NCBI GenBank assembly: GCA_937128505.1
Contig: CAKZMM010000102.1
Span: forward strand, 1 to 64,000
DNA from: an uncultured Thermogutta sp.
Lineage (GTDB): Bacteria > Planctomycetota > Planctomycetia > Pirellulales > Thermoguttaceae
Direction of reading: 5' to 3'
DNA length: 64,000 bases
Part shown: piece by piece, positions 43,149 to 53,184 of the stretch
How positions within the stretch are numbered: position 1 is the first letter of the stretch
Layout of the letters: the number at the start of each line of letters is the position of its first letter
The notes under the pieces: generated by a model
Seen by the model: only the letters and a program-made list of their open reading frames with translations
What the model was told of the DNA's origin: nothing
Database searches by the model: none
Translations under genes and position numbers: made by a program

Positions 43149-43648
43149 TTGAGCCGACCGCATCTCCGGCAGTGCGCTGATCTGCTGCCGATAATCGCCG
43201 CGATTTCGGTTCGCTGTGCGCAGTCTTCAACCAGCTCTAAGCGTCGATTCGAAACGTGTTCGGAATAGCCGCGAATGCGATTGCGCGAATTTGCCGATCG
43301 TAGCTTGGTCTTTTGACTTCAAGGGTGGTCGCGGAGATCTCCCCCGGTATTAAGCGATCGTGAAACGCACAATACCGGGCTGTTTCAGTCGGCGCGAGGG
43401 TTCGAGGGAATCTGATGGGCCCAAAATTGCGGCAAGAGCGAAAAATTTGCGGAGCAAAAGATTTCGAAATCGGCTCGTTATTCACAGGTGCTAGTTCCTA
43501 TCTGGGCGGGTCCTAAAGCCATAGCCGTACGAGATTCGGTATTTTGCAACCGCTCAGTTTTATCTCCCTACTTTCTCTCAGAGTGTGATCGTCTTTTGCT
43601 GAGACCAATCGAATCGTCCAAAGCAGCCAATCAACGGAGGATAATCAA
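43149..43648. other. Spacer before the DUF1559 gene
   Basis: No gene is supported on either strand. Only the ribosome site of the next gene, CGGAGG at 43635-43640, stands out. Confidence 0.4.
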
Positions 43649-44584
43649 ATGGCGAAAACACAAACACATAGGAATAGTTCTCCCCAGGGTTTTACGCTCG
43701 TCGAGCTCTTGGTGGTAATTGCGATCATCGGGATTTTGATCGCCCTTTTACTGCCGGCCGTGCAAGCGGCACGCGAAGCAGCCCGGCGCACCCAATGCAG
43801 CAACAATCTAAAGCAAATCGGCTTGGCCTTACACATGTATCACGATGTCCATCGCTGTTTGCCGGCAGGTTGGGTAGGAACCGACCCCGCCACAGGGCGT
43901 CCGAGTGTCTTCGGAGTTACCGGCTGGGGCTGGGCCGCTACCATTTTGCCCTACCTCGAGCAAGCGAATGTGGAGAAGAATTTTATCGATTACAGGCGAT
44001 CGGTCGTGGACCCAAGCCACGATGTGGTGCGGATTCACCGATTGGCAATCTACCGGTGTCCGTCCGATGTGGGGAAGGATACGTTTCATTTGGAGGAGGC
44101 CCACGACCCGGATCATTCCGACCACGATCATGACGAGCTTGGGGAGATGGAATTTGCCACGTCGAACTACACGGGTAACTTCGGCACCCTAGACATCCAC
44201 ATTTGCGCGACGCTACCCGTCGGCCAGCAATGTCGCGGCAACGGAACGCTGTATCACAACAGCTTCCTCAAATTCGCTGAGATTACCGATGGGCTAAGCC
44301 AAACTGTGCTCGTGGGGGAACGTGCCTCGATTCTCGGCTACGCCACTTGGGTAGGAATGCCTCCAGGGGATGAGTGCTGGCCAGCCCTTGTTCTGAGTTC
44401 CGCAACCTATCCGCCGAATTCCCGCGAGGATCATGCCCACAATTTCAGCAGCCACCATCCGGCGGGTGCAAATTTCCTGCTTTCCGATGGATCGGTGCGA
44501 CTTATTGCCGAGACCATAGACCAGTCCGTCTACCATGCCCTGTGCACCCGGGCTGGGGGCGAGCCACTAGGGCAAGTTCCGTAG
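43649..44584 (+). CDS. DUF1559 protein with prepilin-type N-terminus and His-rich insert
   Basis: A 311-aa planctomycete-type protein. The prepilin cleavage motif is [20 protein letters not shown], followed by [20 protein letters not shown], the DUF1559 hallmark. The C-terminus has the H-X9-DG ending ([16 protein letters not shown]). It is likely processed by a prepilin peptidase and displayed at the surface. Unusual is the insert at about 150-165, [13 protein letters not shown], rich in His and Asp and suited to metal binding. The ATG has GGAGG 9 nt upstream. Its neighbour upstream encodes a Cys-rich exported protein. Confidence 0.9.
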   Translation: MAKTQTHRNSSPQGFTLVELLVVIAIIGILIALLLPAVQAAREAARRTQCSNNLKQIGLALHMYHDVHRCLPAGWVGTDPATGRPSVFGVTGWGWAATILPYLEQANVEKNFIDYRRSVVDPSHDVVRIHRLAIYRCPSDVGKDTFHLEEAHDPDHSDHDHDELGEMEFATSNYTGNFGTLDIHICATLPVGQQCRGNGTLYHNSFLKFAEITDGLSQTVLVGERASILGYATWVGMPPGDECWPALVLSSATYPPNSREDHAHNFSSHHPAGANFLLSDGSVRLIAETIDQSVYHALCTRAGGEPLGQVP

Positions 44585-44708
44585 CACCGCGAGTGACCGA
44601 AAACACCCACCCGATGTTCGCTTCGCTGTGGCGAGCTCAGCCGCAGGGGAAGTAAGCAAAAGTCGGGGGACTGGAAGGCAGAGAATATCGAGGTTGATTG
44701 GCTGGCAG

Positions 44709-45938
44709 TTACCCGAGGATCCGCTTCCAACGTTCGAGGTTCCATCGGGCCTTTTCGGCGGGGGTCATCCTAGAAAAATCAGGTTCGGCAGATGATGATT
44801 CTGCGCCGCTTGCCGGAATTTGGCCCGGGGACTTGCGGCTTGCGTCCGTCGCCGGTTTTGCCGCACGGTCCCCGGTTTGCCCCGTGCGGAAGGGCCCCTG
44901 ACCACTGCCCGTGCCGTATGCAGAAGAGGTTTCCGTTCTTTGCAGATCCTCGGCTAACGGCCGATGCGGGCGAATTCCAAGCTTACGGAGTTCGTCGTGA
45001 TAGGCGCGGACCGCGTCGGCCGGCTCGATTTGGTCATCGGCCACCAGCCGCAAATACTTAATGAAGGTCAGTTGATGTTCGGCATTATTGATTTTGCGGC
45101 CGTAAAGTGCGGCGCGTGCACCGTACTTCTTGGCTTCCCAAAGCATGTAGAAGGCATCGTAGGTAGTGCCCGCCGAGCCGCCGAGGATCCCTACGACCAA
45201 GGTAGGGTCGTAGTGAACAAGTGCTTCCATTGCGTCAGGGCCGTGGTACGGGATTTTCAGGAATAACGGTCTTCCTCGGCTGGTTACACCAGCTAGCGTG
45301 CGGACGATGTGATCGGAGATAAACCGCGCGATATCTTTCGGACAATGCCCGCCGGGAGCATTCGGATCAAAAACTTCCAAAAAGTGCCGAAAACCCTTCG
45401 CCTCCGCCTCCAGCCGAAACTGCTTGTAGGCTTCGAGCGTTTGCCGGTCGAACTCCGCGTCGTTATTGAAGGTCACCGAATAAAGGCCCAGGTCTGCGCC
45501 CAGCTTGCGTTCCTCTGGTGCACATTCCACTTTTCCGCACATGATATGATCGATCGTCGCTGTGCGAAAGGGCAACGATGGTTGGGAACTATAGCGACCC
45601 GTTCCCGTGGCCAACCAGATGTCCGTGGTATCATTAGCTCGGACTGCCGGAGTAACGGGACTAGACTCGAAAAGTCGTTCGCGAATCGTTAGGATCTCGT
45701 TGCTGCTTGCGCTCATCAGCATAATGTCGACCAACCCCTGAGCCACGATCTCGCGCATAAGCTGCCGATACTCCGCCAAGGAACGGAAGCGTGCTTCGTG
45801 GCCATGATACTCCGGGCTGCGACCCGGCGCGGCCAAGCCGTACGCCATGTCGGCGTCTTTCGCATCCGCCAGTATGAAATCGCGGCAACGAGAATCGGCA
45901 AGAATCCGGGCGATTTTGCGGTCCAAAGACTTTTCCAT
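44709..45938 (-). CDS. TIM-barrel aldolase-like protein (unknown substrate)
   Basis: A 409-aa protein resembling class I (DhnA/LacD-type) aldolases: a barrel running from IARILADSRCRDFILADAKD through FNNDAEFDRQTLEAYKQFRL and RPLFLKIPYHGPDAMEALVH (lysine in LKIPYHGP) to VVGILGGSAGTTYDAFYML and AALYGRKIN. The last two match the phosphate-binding GGS...GR loops of the fold. The final 70 residues are Ser/Gly-rich, ending RWNLERWKRILG. The ATG at 45938 has GGAG upstream; a GTG at 45950 is the alternative. The reaction is unknown. Confidence 0.65.
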   Translation of the reverse strand: MEKSLDRKIARILADSRCRDFILADAKDADMAYGLAAPGRSPEYHGHEARFRSLAEYRQLMREIVAQGLVDIMLMSASSNEILTIRERLFESSPVTPAVRANDTTDIWLATGTGRYSSQPSLPFRTATIDHIMCGKVECAPEERKLGADLGLYSVTFNNDAEFDRQTLEAYKQFRLEAEAKGFRHFLEVFDPNAPGGHCPKDIARFISDHIVRTLAGVTSRGRPLFLKIPYHGPDAMEALVHYDPTLVVGILGGSAGTTYDAFYMLWEAKKYGARAALYGRKINNAEHQLTFIKYLRLVADDQIEPADAVRAYHDELRKLGIRPHRPLAEDLQRTETSSAYGTGSGQGPFRTGQTGDRAAKPATDASRKSPGQIPASGAESSSAEPDFSRMTPAEKARWNLERWKRILG

Positions 45939-46883
45939 AGGATATCCCACTCCGAAGATGAACTTGGAGTTGTTATGGCCGCAGCAGTCGGGCTAAAGGA
46001 TTGTTTCTTCGCACGATCCCGATATTATAGCTTGTGGCAAATATTTTACTTGGGTGCGGATGATTTCTACAATTTGCAGCCCACGGGACGATTATCGTTA
46101 TTCTGTTCGAAAAATCCATTACAATCAATTTGTATGTTAACGCACCGGGAAAGCTCCGCGGTGTTGCCAGCGGTTTTCGGCCGGTATCTTGCGCGTGCTG
46201 AGCCGCCGACTGTTTCAGCAGTTGCGCATGCACTGAGCTTAGACCATCGGTTCGTCCGTCCACTACGTTTACGTAATTCCCTTCGGAACCTGCCCTACGT
46301 TATTCCGCCTAAAACCTGTTACACGTTTTTCCGACTGGAGCCTGCCTTAAATTTGCGTCATAGGGTGAGATATCGGCAAAGATCGAATAGAGCGAGCTGT
46401 TGGCCAAGAACGCATAGGATTCAGGGCAAATCACCGCCATCCCGCGGCCGATCACCTCGGTTTGCCGGAGAGCTTTCAAGCCGAAGGGCACTAATAATCA
46501 GAGCCGTGCCCAATGGGTTTTCGGATTGCGCTAGGGTTTGCTTTTTGACTCCCTAGACCAAAAAACTCGATTAAACTGTCAAACAAGTACCGCGACTTCG
46601 TCCAAGCCAAAGATGGCTTGGAGTTTGCGCGATAACCGCTTCATGCGAACCGGGCCACACGGAAAAATGATGAGCCAAGAATCATCCACTATGACGCTGC
46701 AATCGCGCGAGGGGAAAATCGGCTCTGTTTACAACAGTTGTGCAGCCTCCGCAGCGCTGCGGTAGCCCTACCGTCATCCCAAGAGGGAAAAGCGTGTTTT
46801 TATCCCCGGTGGTGTGGGGGAAATAAGGGGAAGGTACAAAAGATATCTTAATCTTAACCATCGAGCTTAAAGGAGTAATTCCC
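45939..46883. other. Divergent spacer with 26-bp tandem repeat
   Basis: Nearly 950 nt without a supported gene between two divergent genes. It contains three tandem units of 26 bp (46271-46348). AAAGGAG at 46870-46876 is the ribosome site for the gene at 46884. Confidence 0.5.
46271..46348. repeat. 26-bp tandem repeat, three units
   Basis: Units at 46271, 46297 and 46323 share ACGTWATTCC at the left and CCTG at the right (first unit ACGTAATTCCCTTCGGAACC). Copies differ at several positions. They lie in the spacer between the aldolase-like and lyase-methyltransferase genes. Confidence 0.55.
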
Positions 46884-49538
46884 ATGCTCGGCTCGCATTA
46901 TTTAGCTTCTCCTGCCGGACCTTATACAGCTCGGAAAGTTGCTCCGGGGTGCACAAGGACGCCTTGGTTGTGGATTATTGCGCTCGGCTTATTTGCCGCA
47001 TTAGGGGTTTTGAGCCTTCGTGCCTTTGCCGACGGAAATGCCCCTTCGCAGCCGGTGCCGGCGGTGCATGCGGAACGCCCGCGGCTTTTCCTCCGCGAAG
47101 CGGATTTAGCCTCGCTCAAAAACAGGATCGAAAAAAATCCGGAGCTTCGTAAGGTTTACGAATCGATGCGAAATTTTAGTTACGGCGAGTGGATGAACCG
47201 AAACCTGTGGGTTACTCCCGAGGAACTCATGACGGTGCTTGTCACCTATCGTTTGGAAAATCGCCCTGCGGCCCTTTTAACTCGCATTAAAGGTTATCTT
47301 GCTTACTTCGCGGAGGCCGAGGGCAATAGTTGGACCCGACCACGCATGTTAAAAGCCCTTTCTGTGGCGTTCGATTGGCTGCACACCGATCTAGCGCAGC
47401 ACGAACGCGAGGCTTTAGGCCGCCGAATCTTCGAGCTTGGGCATGCCATGGAGAAAGAGTATCGGCATAGCGACTACAACAATCACGTTTATCTGGAGTG
47501 GGGACCACTGGTTTATGCGGGGTTAGCACTTTCGCAAGAGAAAGGTTTTGAATCCGAAGCCACTCGTTGGTTGGTAGAGGGTGAAAAGCTGCTGAAGGAG
47601 CACTTTATTCCCACGATCAATCAGGTGGCCGGTGGCGAAGATGGCGGCTGGCACGAAAGTATGAGCTACTGGAGCTTTTTCGCGTATGAGTTTGCGCATC
47701 AGCTCGAGGCTTGGCGGACCGCCACCGGTGAAGATTTGTTCACATCTTGCACGGGCCTAAAAGGTGCCGCATCGTGGCTGGTGTATTGCACCCGTCCGCA
47801 CGATCGCTCTATGGCTCCGATTGCGGACATCAATACGGCGGTCTCTTGGGGATGGCAGGAGACCGCGCTTTTTCCCCTTTTGGCCCAGCGATATCGTGAC
47901 GGATTGGCTCAATGGGTAGCTCAGCAGGTGGTGCCAAATCACCCGGCGAGGGCTTGGCATTTCATCCTATGGTATGATCCAGATATTCTGACAACGGATC
48001 CCGCCAGCTTACCCACCGGTATGCTTTTTTCCGGCATCGGTTGGGCCGCGATGCGAAGTAGTTGGGGTGAAGACGCCGTATGGGCAGTTTTTGTTTGTGG
48101 GCCCTACTATGCGGGCCACCAACACAGCGACCAAAATAGCTTTGTGATCGACTATCGCGCCCCTTTAGCGATCGATGCAGGGGAGTATGGAGCCAAAGAA
48201 ACGCGGTGGCACAATACCGTGCTCCCCGGGGCCGAGCAGCGGTTTTTCCGAAACGATCCGCGGCGGTTTTTTGGTACTACGGAACCCGAAGGGCCCTTCG
48301 ACACCGGCCGGATTATCGCCTTCGAGGATCACCCGCAATTCACCTATGTCATCGGCGATGCCTCAGGGGCATACAGCGAATTTCAAGCCGGTCGCCCGAC
48401 GGGTAAGAAGTCGCGGTTCATTCGGCGATTCATCTTCCTGAAACCGGCGACTTTCGTCGTGGAAGACTGGGTCGAACCGGCCGATCGGCAAGCGCGGGTC
48501 CTCTGGCTTTTGCAGTCCGCAAATGCTCCCACGGTGGAGAAGCGGCGGATGATCGTGGTCAACGGGGAGGGTCGCTTGGTCTGTGAAACAATTTTGCCGG
48601 AGGAGGTGGAAATGGAAACCACCCATCAGGTGGCAGGCCAGAAAAAACGAGAGCATTATCGGACCGAAGTGCGCCCCGCTTCCTCGGGACCTGTTCGAAT
48701 GATCTTTGTCTTGCACGCGGAGAAAACCTCAGAAAAACCCGCCGAAAGTTTCAGTATTCGGCATCGTGTCCAGGGAAGTTGGTTGGAATTGGAGATAGCG
48801 GGAGATGCCCGGCAGTATTGGCTCCTATTGCCCCCTGTGACCGAAGAGGCGGGACACATTGCGGTGCGCACGGCGGACGGGCGGCCGGTGGTGGATCGAC
48901 GGCCGTTGAGCAGCGGCATCCTTCCCTATGGTCCGGAAGGCGTGCAGCTTTTAGAGCGTTGGGACAGCGCTTATCGCGGAGGCGGTAATCCCGGTTGGAA
49001 CTTAGGCCGAGCCGCCAGTCAATTGGTGGATTCCGTACAAAAAGGTATTTTGCAGCCTTGCCGGGTTGTAGAGCTGGGCTGCGGGTTAGGAAACGACGCC
49101 TTGTTTTTGGCAGAAAAGGGGTTCGACGTCACGGCAATCGATATCGCTCCCACGGCTTTGCAGCGGGCTCAAGATCGCGCGGAGGCAGCGGGACAAAAGA
49201 TCCGTTGGGTGCTCGCTGATGTCCTCCGCCTGCCCCCGCTCGGCCCGTTCGACCTGGTTTACGATCGCGGTTGCTACCACGGCGTCCGGCGGCAGAACGC
49301 GGCGGCTTATGTTCGCAATTTGCTGCAATTAACAAAACCCGGCAGTCGTGTGCTGATCCTTGCCGGAAACGCTAACGAACCGCGTTCCGGAGGTCCTCCA
49401 CGGGTAGCGGAGGCAGAAATTCGAGAAGATTTTAGCCGAGATTTCGAGATCGAAACTCTGCGCGAAACTCGCTTCGATACCCGGGAAGCCGATCAACAAG
49501 GAGCCCTCGCCTGGTATATTCTATTGCGACGGAAGTAA
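46884..49538 (+). CDS. Membrane-anchored polysaccharide-lyase-like protein fused to SAM methyltransferase
   Basis: An 884-aa protein in one open frame. Residues 29-49 are a signal or anchor helix (WLWIIALGLFAALGVLSLRA). Residues about 60-690 resemble heparinase II/III and alginate lyases: an (alpha/alpha) toroid with YNNHVYLEWG and GGWHESMSYW, then the beta-sandwich with GHQHSDQNSFVIDYRAPLAI and DAGEYG. From 692 a complete class I methyltransferase follows, opening WDSAYRGGGNPGWNLG, motif I VVELGCGLGNDALFLAEKG (about 727), then VTAIDIAPTALQRA and VYDRGCYHGV, resembling the TPMT-like family. The ATG has AAAGGAG 7 nt upstream. This combination is unusual. Confidence 0.8.
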   Translation: MLGSHYLASPAGPYTARKVAPGCTRTPWLWIIALGLFAALGVLSLRAFADGNAPSQPVPAVHAERPRLFLREADLASLKNRIEKNPELRKVYESMRNFSYGEWMNRNLWVTPEELMTVLVTYRLENRPAALLTRIKGYLAYFAEAEGNSWTRPRMLKALSVAFDWLHTDLAQHEREALGRRIFELGHAMEKEYRHSDYNNHVYLEWGPLVYAGLALSQEKGFESEATRWLVEGEKLLKEHFIPTINQVAGGEDGGWHESMSYWSFFAYEFAHQLEAWRTATGEDLFTSCTGLKGAASWLVYCTRPHDRSMAPIADINTAVSWGWQETALFPLLAQRYRDGLAQWVAQQVVPNHPARAWHFILWYDPDILTTDPASLPTGMLFSGIGWAAMRSSWGEDAVWAVFVCGPYYAGHQHSDQNSFVIDYRAPLAIDAGEYGAKETRWHNTVLPGAEQRFFRNDPRRFFGTTEPEGPFDTGRIIAFEDHPQFTYVIGDASGAYSEFQAGRPTGKKSRFIRRFIFLKPATFVVEDWVEPADRQARVLWLLQSANAPTVEKRRMIVVNGEGRLVCETILPEEVEMETTHQVAGQKKREHYRTEVRPASSGPVRMIFVLHAEKTSEKPAESFSIRHRVQGSWLELEIAGDARQYWLLLPPVTEEAGHIAVRTADGRPVVDRRPLSSGILPYGPEGVQLLERWDSAYRGGGNPGWNLGRAASQLVDSVQKGILQPCRVVELGCGLGNDALFLAEKGFDVTAIDIAPTALQRAQDRAEAAGQKIRWVLADVLRLPPLGPFDLVYDRGCYHGVRRQNAAAYVRNLLQLTKPGSRVLILAGNANEPRSGGPPRVAEAEIREDFSRDFEIETLRETRFDTREADQQGALAWYILLRRK

Positions 49539-50216
49539 CGACCTCCTCGCGATTGCCAACCCGGCAGTGGGATATGTCTTCGTGTACGACGATCTAAAGA
49601 CCGGGTCTAAGATCTAAAGACGGGCTCTTACGGCAAATCGGTGTACCCTGAGCTTTCCGGTAACCAATGCCGCCCCCGGTCTACCCGAAGGGTGAGCAAC
49701 TCATAACTTGTAACTTGTGGGCGATAAGTCCCGCTGCCGCCCTCTTTCTGCCAATTGCCTTTCGGAGTCTTAGCCGAGGTACCCGAGTGTTTTCAACGTC
49801 TTTTCGCCGGTTTTTCCCAGGATGAACTCGCGGATTTTTTACAGCTCGGGATGTGGAGGAGCTACTTCCGAAATTCTTTCCTAACTTTCCGGAAGCTTAT
49901 CGGCTTCGGAACGCAATTCTCACCAGCACAAGCATGATGTTCAACTTTTTCGGGGAATCCCGGCTTTCTCTCCTTTTTGTGGGGTCTCGATTTTTTACAG
50001 AAATGTCGGCGTGTAAACAGGGCGATCACCCCACGCGAATTTGTAGTCTAACGCCGCTGCATATGCCTGGAAGTAGTGCAGCCGGCATTGCCATCCGCCG
50101 CGCCGCTCTTGAACCGCGAAGTGCTTCGTTAACTCAATGTGTAAAGGGGGGGTTATGCTTAATGTCTAAAGCCGGGATTATGCGTACGTTCGCGGGCCCC
50201 ATCAGCCATGTAATCC
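49539..50216. other. Convergent spacer before the V-ATPase operon end
   Basis: About 680 nt with no supported gene. A 20-bp tandem duplication, GATCTAAAGAC-GG, occurs at 49591-49610 and 49611-49630. No clear terminator hairpin was found for either converging transcript. Confidence 0.5.
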
Positions 50217-50753
50217 TCAGGTTGGTATGGCGGGGATCATGCCCAGCATGAAGACCATGGTAAAGATCCCCACGGTTTCTACAACACCCATTGCAATAAT
50301 GATGAACGCCAGGCCCTTTCCTTCACCTTCGCTTAAGGCCCGGATTCCGGCGGCACCAATCAAGCCTTGCATCCACGCGGAGAGCATTTCGCCCAAACCC
50401 GTAGCGATTCCGATGCCCATGAGCAATCCAGCCTCCTGGATGCTGACCTCCACGCTGGAAAATACCCCCCGGACATTGTTCATCACGATCATCGCATAGA
50501 GGGTTTGGCTAAGGGGCATTCCCAGAAGGATGATGTAAGTGAAGCTTAAGTTCCGCCCGGAACGAGCCTCCTTGGCCCAAGCCCCGGCTGCTGCCTGACC
50601 GGCCAATCCGATTCCTAAAGCGCTCCCTAACGCCCCCATGCCGAGGGCCAGCACAGCGCCGATCTCCCCCAGAAAGCGCCACATTTCCTGTACCCCAGTC
50701 ATTTTATCCGCGACTGCGAGGGGAAGGACATCGAAAATCGCGCTTCCAATCAT
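50217..50753 (-). CDS. atpK: V-type ATPase subunit K (two-hairpin rotor)
   Basis: A 178-aa proteolipid with two c-type hairpins. The first is GAVLALGMGALGSALGIGLA with LLGMPLSQTLYAMIV; the second is GLLMGIGIATGLGEMLSAW with AMGVVETVGIFTMVF. Only the second has the ion-binding Glu (VET), as in Enterococcus NtpK. The residues S-Q in hairpin 1 and Q in AWMQGLIGAAGI, together with this Glu, resemble the Na+ ligand set of that protein (T64, Q65, Q110, E139). The ATG at 50753 overlaps the atpI stop (ATGA). Last gene of the operon. Confidence 0.9.
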   Translation of the reverse strand: MIGSAIFDVLPLAVADKMTGVQEMWRFLGEIGAVLALGMGALGSALGIGLAGQAAAGAWAKEARSGRNLSFTYIILLGMPLSQTLYAMIVMNNVRGVFSSVEVSIQEAGLLMGIGIATGLGEMLSAWMQGLIGAAGIRALSEGEGKGLAFIIIAMGVVETVGIFTMVFMLGMIPAIPT

Positions 50754-52522
50754 GCAGAAGACTCCTCCAAGGTTTTTCGTTGGAATGGCCGATAGGCGTA
50801 CCCGTTCCACATCATTCCTAAGTTGTTCGAAAACTCCAACATATTCAAACGTACACCATGAGCAAACATGGCCACCAGTGCAAGGGCCATATTCAGCCCA
50901 TGGGCCAAAATCATCAGGAGTGCGGTTACCGGCCAAGACCCGGCGGCTAAGGCCATCGCATTGAAGCTTGCGCCTAACACACTGCTTGCCAGGCCGACGG
51001 CCATCAGACGGACGTAACTGATTACATCGGAAAAAGCCGAAAGCATCGCGAGCGGAAAGCTTGCGAAGCCCAAGCCGAGCATATTGAGCAAATTTCGGTC
51101 GGGATGGGCAAACACAATGGCTAGCGTCGCCCCTAATAGGAGCAAATAAGGCCAAGGAGTCTGCCAATGAAATGGATCCTTCAGGACAAACATATTGACG
51201 ACGCCATACATGCCGCAAATGAAGAGGGCCCACCCTACCTTGCTTAGGAAGCGCAGATCGGGATAAAGCCGCACAGCTTGCCAAGCTTGAGCGGTGGACA
51301 AATGAATCGTACCGATGGCAAAACTCAACCGCATCAAGAACGACCGCGATCTTTCGCTAAGATCAACAGAGACTAACGGCGGGTACGGCGTAAATCCAAA
51401 GAACGAAGCGGTAAGCACCCCCCAAACGAGGCATGCTCCGCCGATGAGCATCATCAGTTGGGTGAATCGCTCCCCAATTGATTGGGTCAACCCCCTGTAA
51501 AAGATCAAGCAACCCAAAAGAATTAAAGCCCCGTAGCCGCCATCGGAAATGAGCATCGCCGTAAAAATGGGCAAAGCGATCAGAAACGGAACCGAAACGT
51601 CAAACTCGCGGTAACCCGGGACTGTTCCCAGAATGCGGAAAAGCCCTTCGATCGGCTGCGCCCATTTCGGCGGGCGAATCAATGTCGGGGGTTGTTCGTC
51701 GGGGAGCGGTTCTCGCATTTCCACGGCGGCCGGAAGTCCGCGTGCCGCCAGTTGCTCGGCCAAAGACGGGGCGACCTCGGCCGGCACCCAGCCCTGAAGA
51801 GCAAACAGGTTTTCATCCGTTAAGGCTCCCCGAACGGCAAGGCGTTCTTCGGCCTTCGCCTGCAAGGCGAAAAGCTCACGACGGATTTTCGGCACGCCAT
51901 GCGCTAGTTCATGAAGTCGCTCAACATCCCGTTTTAACTGAGCCTCGATTTGGGCGGCTTCCGCCCGGATCGACGGGCAGTCCCGAGTGGGCCAAGGCAC
52001 GGGAACCGCTTCCTCAGGGATTTGAACCGCTTGATGCTTCCGGGCCACCGCCACAATCACTTGGCCTCCCGGGAGTCGGTTAACGACCTCGACACATTCC
52101 GCGCGAATTTGACCCACAAGCTGCCGGGGCAAGCGGAAGAATTCGACAGCAATTCCCGCTTTCCGAAGTTCGAAGAGATCTTGGAGCCTCAACTCGCCCC
52201 AGTCGGAAAGTTGTTCCAACTCGTGGTACAGCACAGCAAGCCGGCTTCGACCCTCGGCGGCGCGGCGCTCAATTTCCAGTACCTCTTGAATCACCTCACG
52301 GGGCTGGAGCGCCGGTGCGGTGCCCCGTGGCGCTACATCTTGAAGCACTTGAAGGGCACGTTCGGCGGCCTGCACTTGCCGGGACAAATCTTCATCCAGG
52401 ACGGCTTGCGCCGGGTCGACCGGCACCAGATGGATCACCCCTAGCTCGCGGAGTGCCTCCAACACCGCTTGGCGGTCACAACTTCGCGCCACCACATGGA
52501 TTTTCTGCATCGGGACGATCAT
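50750..52522 (-). CDS. atpI: V-type ATPase subunit I (membrane stator)
   Basis: A 590-aa subunit I/a homologue. The N-terminal cytoplasmic half has coiled-coil stretches. The C-terminal half has about seven membrane helices (LIALPIFTAMLISDGGYGAL, VISYVRLMAVGLASSVLGAS, LMILAHGLNMALALVAMFAH) with the conserved RLMAVGLAS segment containing the Arg that faces the rotor Glu. It forms the ion path with subunit K. The ATG overlaps the subunit D stop (ATGA). Confidence 0.93.
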   Translation of the reverse strand: MIVPMQKIHVVARSCDRQAVLEALRELGVIHLVPVDPAQAVLDEDLSRQVQAAERALQVLQDVAPRGTAPALQPREVIQEVLEIERRAAEGRSRLAVLYHELEQLSDWGELRLQDLFELRKAGIAVEFFRLPRQLVGQIRAECVEVVNRLPGGQVIVAVARKHQAVQIPEEAVPVPWPTRDCPSIRAEAAQIEAQLKRDVERLHELAHGVPKIRRELFALQAKAEERLAVRGALTDENLFALQGWVPAEVAPSLAEQLAARGLPAAVEMREPLPDEQPPTLIRPPKWAQPIEGLFRILGTVPGYREFDVSVPFLIALPIFTAMLISDGGYGALILLGCLIFYRGLTQSIGERFTQLMMLIGGACLVWGVLTASFFGFTPYPPLVSVDLSERSRSFLMRLSFAIGTIHLSTAQAWQAVRLYPDLRFLSKVGWALFICGMYGVVNMFVLKDPFHWQTPWPYLLLLGATLAIVFAHPDRNLLNMLGLGFASFPLAMLSAFSDVISYVRLMAVGLASSVLGASFNAMALAAGSWPVTALLMILAHGLNMALALVAMFAHGVRLNMLEFSNNLGMMWNGYAYRPFQRKTLEESSA

Positions 52523-53181
52523 CGGCTTTCGCCCCCCACCTCACCCAGTGGCTGAGATGTTCCCGGCGATTCCGTGGCCATGGTTGCCGCCAATTTGCCT
52601 TTGGCAATCTTCGCACGACCCACTGCTGCGGTCATTTGATCGCCCAAAGTGATTCGAATGATACGGATCGCTTCCCGGGTTTGAGGAATCATGACCTTTT
52701 CGAACAGGTTGACGCGCTGCACAATCCGTGTAAGTTCCTTTTGCAACAACGCCTCGGCCTCGCGAAGCACGCGGACCGCCACCTTTCGCCGGTTCTTTAG
52801 CCGCAAATCCGCAAGCAGTTGATCAACCCAAGGGGGAGTACCGAACAAGCTGTATTGCGCTTGCGGAAATGAAACGTCTTCAAATTCCGGGATCACCACA
52901 CCGGCGATATTTTTCTTTCTAGTTTTGATCTCTGCCGGTTCCGCCCATTGCTGAAGCGGTACTCCGCAGCGATCACGCATCACGCTCTGATAGCTCCGCA
53001 AGGTGGCCTCGGATTGCTCGAGTAAGCGTTCGGCCTCTCGACGGCGCTGGACGATGTCGCGGATTGTAAACTGAAGCTGTTGCTGCTTCAGTTTGAGCAT
53101 CGGCAGATAGCGCTCGTAACGCGCTAGGGCGTCGCGGTAGCGCTTCAATTCTGGCCGCGTGGTTTTGATTTTTTTCGCCAC
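52519..53181 (-). CDS. atpD: V-type ATPase subunit D (central stalk)
   Basis: A 220-aa coiled-coil subunit of the central rotor axle. The N-terminal helix has PMLKLKQQQLQFTIRDIVQR and the C-terminal helix has RRKVAVRVLREAEALLQKEL, then RVNLFEKVMIPQTREAIRII, the classic ATP-synt_D ending. It starts 3 nt after the end of subunit B. No subunit F gene follows or lies elsewhere in the window. Confidence 0.93.
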   Translation of the reverse strand: MAKKIKTTRPELKRYRDALARYERYLPMLKLKQQQLQFTIRDIVQRRREAERLLEQSEATLRSYQSVMRDRCGVPLQQWAEPAEIKTRKKNIAGVVIPEFEDVSFPQAQYSLFGTPPWVDQLLADLRLKNRRKVAVRVLREAEALLQKELTRIVQRVNLFEKVMIPQTREAIRIIRITLGDQMTAAVGRAKIAKGKLAATMATESPGTSQPLGEVGGESR

Positions 53182-53184
53182 GGC

